Shown piece after piece: positions 59,871-64,000 of a stretch of 64,000 bases of DNA. The notes under the pieces were generated by a model that saw only the letters and a program-made list of their open reading frames with translations, was not told the origin of the DNA and searched no databases. A program made the position numbers and the translations under genes. Each line of letters opens with the position of its first letter. The stretch's first letter is position 1. The DNA is taken from contig DASZER010000012.1 in the NCBI GenBank assembly GCA_035940575.1, positions 14,265 to 78,264 on the forward strand, in the 5' to 3' direction. This DNA comes from BP-191 sp035940575. Its GTDB lineage: Bacteria; Actinomycetota; Actinomycetes; BP-191.

Positions 59871-60979
59871 GGACGCTCGTCGTCACGAACGACTTCCCGC
59901 CCCGACCCGGCGGCATCCAGCAGTTCGTCCACGCGCTGGCCTCGCGGCTGCCGTCCGACGAGGTCGTCGTCTACGCGCCGAGGTGGAAGCGCGACGCGCT
60001 CTTCGACGCGGAGCAGCCGTTCCCCGTCGTCCGCCACCCGACGTCGCTGATGCTGCCCGTGTCGAGCGTCCTGCGCCGCGCCCGCGAGGTCGCGAGGGCC
60101 GAGGGCTGCGACACCGTGTGGTTCGGCGCCGCCGCACCGCTCGCGCTGCTCGCCAGGCCCCTGCGCCTCGAACGCTCCGTCGCCTCCACCCACGGCCACG
60201 AGGTCGGGTGGGCGCGCGTCCCCGTCGCGCGCCAGCTCCTGCACCGCATCGGCAGCACCGTCGACGTCGTCACCTACCTCGCCGACTACACGCGCGTGCG
60301 CCTCCAGCCGGCGTTCGGGAAGAAGGCGCGGCTCGAACGCCTCCCGAGCGGCGTGGACACCGACGTGTTCCACCCCGGCGCGGGCCGCGAGGACGTACGC
60401 CGCGCGCTCGCCCTCGCCGACCGCCCCGTCGTCGTCTGCGTCAGCAGGCTCGTGCCGCGCAAGGGCCAGGACGTCCTGATCCGCGCGCTGCCCGCGATCC
60501 GCAACGCCGTGCCCGGCGCCGCCTTGCTCGTCGTGGGCGGCGGCCCCGACATGCCGCGCCTGCAACGCCTCGCCGTCGAGCACGGCGTCGCCGACCACGT
60601 CCGCTTCACCGGCTCCGTCCCGTGGTCGGAGCTGCCCGCGCACTACGCGGCGGGCGACGTGTTCGCGATGCCGTGCCGCACGCGCCTCGGCGGCATCGAC
60701 GTCGAGGGGCTCGGGATCGTGTTCCTCGAGGCCGCCGCGACGGGGCTGCCCGTCGTCGCCGGCGGCAGCGGGGGAGCGCCGGACACCGTGCGCGACGGGG
60801 AGACCGGCGTCGTCGTCGACGGCCGCGACGTCGAGCGCGTCGCGCGCGAGGTGGGGTCGCTGCTCGCCGACCCCAGGCGCGCCGCCGCGATGGGCGCGAA
60901 GGGCCGCGCGTGGGTCGAGTCCGAGTGGCGCTGGGACGTGCTCGCTACGCGACTGCGGTCGCTGCTCGCGGGCGGGTAG
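59867..60979 (+). CDS. pimB: GT4 glycosyltransferase, PimB'-like mannosyltransferase
   Basis: 370 residues of the GT-B fold. VRTLVVTNDFPPRPGGIQQF starts the acceptor domain. The donor side carries VCVSRLVPRKGQDVLI, VPWSELPAHYAAGDVFAMPC and EGLGIVFLEAAATGLPVVAG. This set is that of the second mannosyltransferase of phosphatidylinositol mannoside synthesis. GTG at 59867 overlaps the M48 stop. Its 3' 35 nt overlap the convergent membrane gene. Confidence 0.82.
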   Translation: MRTLVVTNDFPPRPGGIQQFVHALASRLPSDEVVVYAPRWKRDALFDAEQPFPVVRHPTSLMLPVSSVLRRAREVARAEGCDTVWFGAAAPLALLARPLRLERSVASTHGHEVGWARVPVARQLLHRIGSTVDVVTYLADYTRVRLQPAFGKKARLERLPSGVDTDVFHPGAGREDVRRALALADRPVVVCVSRLVPRKGQDVLIRALPAIRNAVPGAALLVVGGGPDMPRLQRLAVEHGVADHVRFTGSVPWSELPAHYAAGDVFAMPCRTRLGGIDVEGLGIVFLEAAATGLPVVAGGSGGAPDTVRDGETGVVVDGRDVERVAREVGSLLADPRRAAAMGAKGRAWVESEWRWDVLATRLRSLLAGG

Positions 60980-62237
60980 CGCGGGCCAGCAGCCACACCA
61001 CGAGGTACCCCGCGCCGGCCGACACGACGAGGCCGAGCGGGCCCGCGTGCACGAGGGTCCGCCACTGCGAGAGCCCGAGCCACGCGCGCCTGCCGCCCGA
61101 GAGCCCGGAACGGAACCACACCGCCCCGAGCACCTGCACGGCCACGCTGTACGCCGCCAGCGCCGCGAACGTCCGCCGCCGCCACCGCGACGGCGCCACC
61201 CACTCCGTGTACGTCAGCGCGAGCAGCGGCGTCGCCAGCGTCAGCGACTCCAGCGGCAGCCGGTAGCCGTAGAAGCCCGAGCCGCCGGAGAACCTGTTCG
61301 CCTGCATCTGCAGCAGCAGGTACGCGAGCCCCCCGAGCGCCGCGCCGCGCGCCCACGACGGCGCCGCCCGCCACGCGCGCGGCACGCCGGGCAGCAGCAT
61401 CAGCACGAACGGCGAGAACCCGAGCAGCCCCCGCGACGGTGACAGCAGCGCGCCCGCGACGTTGACCGCGAGCGCCCCGGGGGAGCGCCAGAGCGCGCCG
61501 CCGACCGTGACGCCGTAGCCGCCGCGCAGCGACCAGGCGCCGTAGACGTGGTGGTTGTACGCGAGCAGCAGCGCGAGCCCGACGGCGATGCCGGCCGAGA
61601 GCCACAGCGCGGCGCGCACCGACCGGTCGCGGACGCCGTGCCACGCCGCCGCGACGGCGGGCGCGACCGCGAGGTGCGGGCGCGTCAGGACCGCGAACGC
61701 GTTCGCCGGGACGGTCAGCCACCACCGCGACGACGCGGCCGCGACGAGGCCGAGCGCGAGCCAGAGCTGCGCGGGTCCGTGCGACCACAGCGACGCCGCC
61801 GACACCGTCCACGTCGTCGTGCCGAGGCCGAGCAGGACCGCGCCCGCGACGGCCGTCCGCGTCGGCACGACGCGGCGCAGCGCGAACGCCATGAGCGACA
61901 CCGCCATCGCGGCCGCGAACGCCGCCGCGACGCTCGCCTCGGGGACCGTCGGCCGCGGCGCGCTGCCGCGCGTGAGCGCGTAGAACGGCACCGCGAATCC
62001 GATGACGCCGGGGAAGCGGTTGGAGACGCGGCGGCCCCGCGCCTCGACGAACCACACGTTCCTGGGCGCCGACTCGGGGACGGTCAGGGTGCCGTCGTTC
62101 GCGAGCGTCCACGCGGAGATCGCGGCGGCGATGGCGTCGTTGACCTGCGCGCCGGAGTACGACGCCGTGGCGCTGTAGAGCAGGAACAGCGGGAAGAACA
62201 GCGCCGCGAACAGCGCGACAGGGCTGCGCCTGCGCAC
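60945..62237 (-). CDS. Polytopic membrane protein, GT-C-like
   Basis: 430 residues with 10 or so hydrophobic helices. LFLLYSATASYSGAQVNDAI is an N-terminal helix and loop with Asp, as in GT-C glycosyltransferases. VSNRFPGVIGFAVPFYAL and LLLQMQANRFSGGSGFYGYR follow. The 3' end overlaps pimB by 35 nt. A sugar-polyprenol-using transferase is possible; the donor and acceptor are unknown, and no catalytic residue is proven. Confidence 0.6.
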   Translation of the reverse strand: MRRRSPVALFAALFFPLFLLYSATASYSGAQVNDAIAAAISAWTLANDGTLTVPESAPRNVWFVEARGRRVSNRFPGVIGFAVPFYALTRGSAPRPTVPEASVAAAFAAAMAVSLMAFALRRVVPTRTAVAGAVLLGLGTTTWTVSAASLWSHGPAQLWLALGLVAAASSRWWLTVPANAFAVLTRPHLAVAPAVAAAWHGVRDRSVRAALWLSAGIAVGLALLLAYNHHVYGAWSLRGGYGVTVGGALWRSPGALAVNVAGALLSPSRGLLGFSPFVLMLLPGVPRAWRAAPSWARGAALGGLAYLLLQMQANRFSGGSGFYGYRLPLESLTLATPLLALTYTEWVAPSRWRRRTFAALAAYSVAVQVLGAVWFRSGLSGGRRAWLGLSQWRTLVHAGPLGLVVSAGAGYLVVWLLARATRPRAATAVA

Positions 62238-62239
62238 CG

Positions 62240-62416
62240 TCAGCAGGTGGCGGTCGGGTCCGCCTTGTCGGCCACCGACTCGCAGGTGGTGCCGAACAGG
62301 CGGGTCACCGCCCCGCCGAGCAGGAACAGCACGACGACGAGCACGCCCGCGATCGCCGTCACGACGAGCGCGTACTCGACGGAGGAGGCGCCGTCGTCAC
62401 CTGCTGGTCGTCGCAC
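62240..62416 (-). CDS. Flp-type pilin-like small protein (second)
   Basis: 58 residues. DDGASSVEYALVVTAIAGVL matches the Flp pilin start with the Glu at position 5 relative to the processed helix, then VVVLFLLGGAVTRLF. GGAGGG before the GTG. The C-terminus has two cysteines (TTCESVADKADPTATC), unusual for Flp. It is separated from the first pilin by a strong stem-loop, and its product is probably less abundant. Confidence 0.75.
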   Translation of the reverse strand: MRRPAGDDGASSVEYALVVTAIAGVLVVVLFLLGGAVTRLFGTTCESVADKADPTATC

Positions 62417-62435
62417 GGGCCCTCCAGGGCGGACA

Positions 62436-62471
62436 CGACGGCGGCGGGGCGCGGGGCACCCGCCGCCGTCG
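62436..62471 (-). terminator. 13-bp stem-loop between tandem pilin genes
   Basis: CGACGGCGGCGGG (62436-62448) pairs perfectly with CCCGCCGCCGTCG (62459-62471), with a 10-nt loop, in the minus-strand gap after the first pilin gene. It lacks a U-run and may permit partial read-through. Confidence 0.65.
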
Positions 62472-62487
62472 GGTCGAGTGAGTGTCG

Positions 62488-62697
62488 CTAGTCCTGCGTG
62501 ACGCAGGTCTCGGCGCCGGTCACGTGGTCCGAGATCTCGTCGCAGGTGTCCTTGAAGACCTTCTGGATGATGCCGCCGAGGACGAACACCACCACGACGA
62601 TCAGCGCGGCGATGGCGGCGACGAGCAGGCCGTACTCCACCGCCGACGCACCGTCCTCGTTGCGGGCCTTCATGACGTTGCGGATGTACTGGAGCAC
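62488..62697 (-). CDS. Flp-type pilin (first)
   Basis: 69 residues. NEDGASAVEYGLLVAAIAAL is the class IVb (Flp) pilin processing and assembly region, followed by IVVVVFVLGGIIQKVF. The C-terminus has two cysteines (DTCDEISDHVTGAETC). A perfect AGGAGG lies 6 nt before the GTG at 62697. No TadA/CpaF assembly genes are in the window. Confidence 0.87.
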   Translation of the reverse strand: MLQYIRNVMKARNEDGASAVEYGLLVAAIAALIVVVVFVLGGIIQKVFKDTCDEISDHVTGAETCVTQD

Positions 62698-62818
62698 TGC
62701 TGCCTCCTGGTCTCGACGTTGAGGCAAGCAAACCGCGCCAAGCCGGGCGTAACCATCGGCAGGAAGTACGGAGCGTGATGACCGACCGTACGATTGACAG
62801 CCGGTCGGAGGTGGCGTA

Positions 62819-63457
62819 TCAGCCCGCGGCGGGGTCGCGGATCAGGCCCCCGCGAACGGCCGCCATGATGGCCTGCGCGCGGTTCGCGGCGCCGAGCTTC
62901 TCGTACACCTTGGACACGTGCGTCTTCGCCGTGGACTCGCTGATGTAGAGCTGCTTCGCGATGGCCGGGATGGCGAGGCCGTCGGAGAGGAGCTGGAGGA
63001 TCTCGCGCTCCCGGCCGGTCAGCCGCGGGCCCTCGGGGTCGAGGCGGCGGCGCATCGCGCCGGCGAGGTCGGCGGCGCTGAAGTTCGTCGGCGCGGCGGC
63101 GGCGTGGCGGGCGGCGTTGACGACCTCCTCGGCGGGCGCGGACTTCGCGACGAACGCCGACGCGCCCGACTCGAGCGCGTCGAAGAGCTGCTGGTCGCCC
63201 GCGTACATCGTCAGCACGACGATCCCGACGTCGGGCCGCCTCGCCCGGATCTGCCGCGTCGCGTCGAGGCCGCTGCCGTCGGGCAGGCGCACGTCCATCA
63301 CGACCACGTCGGGGTCGTGCGACGCGTCGGCGGCCACCGCCTCCGCGACGCTGCCGGCCTCGGCGACGACCTCGAAGCCCCCGTCGTTCTCGAACGCGCG
63401 CCGCAGCCCGTCGCGGATCAGCGCGTGGTCGTCCACGAGCAGGACCTTCGTCGTCAC
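62819..63457 (-). CDS. NarL/DegU-type response regulator
   Basis: 212 residues. Receiver: VLLVDDHALIRDGLRRAF, Asp55 in VVMDVRLPDGSGL, then VVLTMYAGDQQLF and FVAKSAPAEEVVNA. LuxR DNA-binding helix-turn-helix: RLTGREREILQLLSDGLAIP and YISESTAKTHVSKVYEKLG. It overlaps the histidine kinase upstream by 4 nt (ATGA-type), forming a two-component pair. The pilin genes start 120 bp downstream. Confidence 0.92.
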   Translation of the reverse strand: MTTKVLLVDDHALIRDGLRRAFENDGGFEVVAEAGSVAEAVAADASHDPDVVVMDVRLPDGSGLDATRQIRARRPDVGIVVLTMYAGDQQLFDALESGASAFVAKSAPAEEVVNAARHAAAAPTNFSAADLAGAMRRRLDPEGPRLTGREREILQLLSDGLAIPAIAKQLYISESTAKTHVSKVYEKLGAANRAQAIMAAVRGGLIRDPAAG

Positions 63458-64000
63458 CCGGCGCCTCCGATCTCGACCTCGACCGACGTGCCGCTCGGCT
63501 CGCGCGGCGTCACGCGCAGCGCGGCGCCGAGCCGTTCGGCCCGTTCCTTCATGATCTCCAACCCGAAGCCGCGGCGCCCCCCGCCGTCGATCCCGGAGCC
63601 GTCGTCCTCGACCCGCAGCAGGGCGCGCGGCGGGTCGACGTGCAGCGTGATCCAGAGGTTACGTGGGCTCGCGTGCTTGCGGGCGTTCGACACCGCCTCC
63701 TGCGCGATCCGCAGCAGCTCGGCCTCGGCGTCGGCGGGCAGCCGCGTCGCGTCCTCCGACAGCGACAGGTGGACCGCGATGCCCGCCTGCGTCGCGACCG
63801 AGCGCACGTACTCGCCGAGCGCCGCGCCGAGGCCGTGCTCGGGCGCGGTGCGCAGCGTGAAGATGGACAGCCGCAGCTCGCTGATGATGCGGGTGACGTG
63901 CTCGCGCACGCGGCGTACGGAGTCGCGCGACGTCGGGCGCTTGGCGTCGAGGTCGGAGCCGAGCGCGTCGAGCTCGTAGCCGACGTAGACGAGCTCCTGC
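63454..64000 (-). CDS. Sensor histidine kinase, partial (HisKA_3-like dimerisation end and HATPase)
   Basis: Continues beyond the window edge; the last 181 codons (plus a partial codon) are visible. HATPase_c: LLRIAQEAVSNARKHA (N-box), VEDDGSGID (G1) and GFGLEIMKERAERL (G2). The dimerisation helix at the edge reads QELVYVGYELDAL, where NarX-type kinases have R-E-L-H-D; the expected His is Val. The signal domain is out of view. It pairs with the NarL-type regulator at 62819. Confidence 0.82.
   Translation of the reverse strand, partial: QELVYVGYELDALGSDLDAKRPTSRDSVRRVREHVTRIISELRLSIFTLRTAPEHGLGAALGEYVRSVATQAGIAVHLSLSEDATRLPADAEAELLRIAQEAVSNARKHASPRNLWITLHVDPPRALLRVEDDGSGIDGGGRRGFGLEIMKERAERLGAALRVTPREPSGTSVEVEIGGAG

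Overview
The window is a chromosomal segment of a very high-GC Gram-positive actinomycete. The supporting markers are SepH (DUF3071), a RipA-like NlpC/P60 hydrolase under a c-di-AMP riboswitch, a PimB'-type mannosyltransferase, a DUF3043 protein, a WS/DGAT acyltransferase, an ErpA-type Fe-S carrier, TANNNT -10 elements 6-8 nt before ATG starts, and pervasive 4-nt GTGA/ATGA gene overlaps. No tRNA, rRNA, transposase, phage gene or CRISPR array was seen. Gene content is mostly core. From memory of the M. tuberculosis gene order (Rv2187-Rv2211), the set gcvT, cobS, cobT, glycerate kinase, HesB/ErpA, adoK, trpD, DEDDh exonuclease-UvrC-like, NlpC/P60 and pimB' is recognisably syntenic. The cytochrome bc1/aa3 block that sits between adoK and trpD in mycobacteria is not here. 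In its place are sulfur-transfer, KorAB and peroxide/iron-stress genes.

Layout. 1-6.7 kb: 3' end of gcvT, a YjbR/MmcQ protein, an overlapping histidine kinase/Rcp1-like regulator/hybrid kinase trio, then an uncharacterised protein paired with a ComEC-like metallo-beta-lactamase (MBL) protein and a secreted protein. 6.7-15.6 kb (minus strand): an eight-gene, fully overlapping cobalamin unit. It has a cobalamin riboswitch whose B12 box overlaps a terminator-like hairpin, a sortase-anchored alpha-toroid protein, a membrane-anchored DUF4430 protein (together resembling the two halves of transcobalamin), an ECF transporter (T, fused A-A', S), an MBL-CobU fusion, CobT and CobS. This is the most interesting system in the window: surface capture, import and nucleotide-loop assembly of corrinoids in one transcription unit. 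15.6-24.8 kb: nadA, glycerate kinase, a SecD-like lipoprotein, erpA, thiolase and adoK. 24.9-36.4 kb: tusA/cysteine desulfurase, an MA-clan metalloprotease, korAB, RraB-like, MscS, a fur-rubrerythrin-DUF3501 operon with a perfect palindromic operator, and trpD.

36.4-54.2 kb: acetyltransferases, a lone RAM-domain protein, a nuclease-fold-like conserved protein, the exonuclease-UvrC fusion with a PafBC/RecA-NDp-like promoter, an acyl-CoA carboxylase, WS/DGAT, an SCP2-hydrolase fusion, a triple cupredoxin, an AMACR-like CoA transferase and a coiled-coil NYN protein. 54.2-62.2 kb: c-di-AMP riboswitch, NlpC/P60, sepH, then an overlapping five-gene run ending in an M48 protease and PimB'. 62.2-64 kb: two tandem Flp-type pilins separated by a strong stem-loop, a NarL-type regulator and the 3' part of a histidine kinase. 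The visible region of that kinase lacks the expected phospho-acceptor histidine.

Boundaries are from reading frames, start/stop overlaps and ribosome-binding sites. Functions come from motif recognition without database searches.
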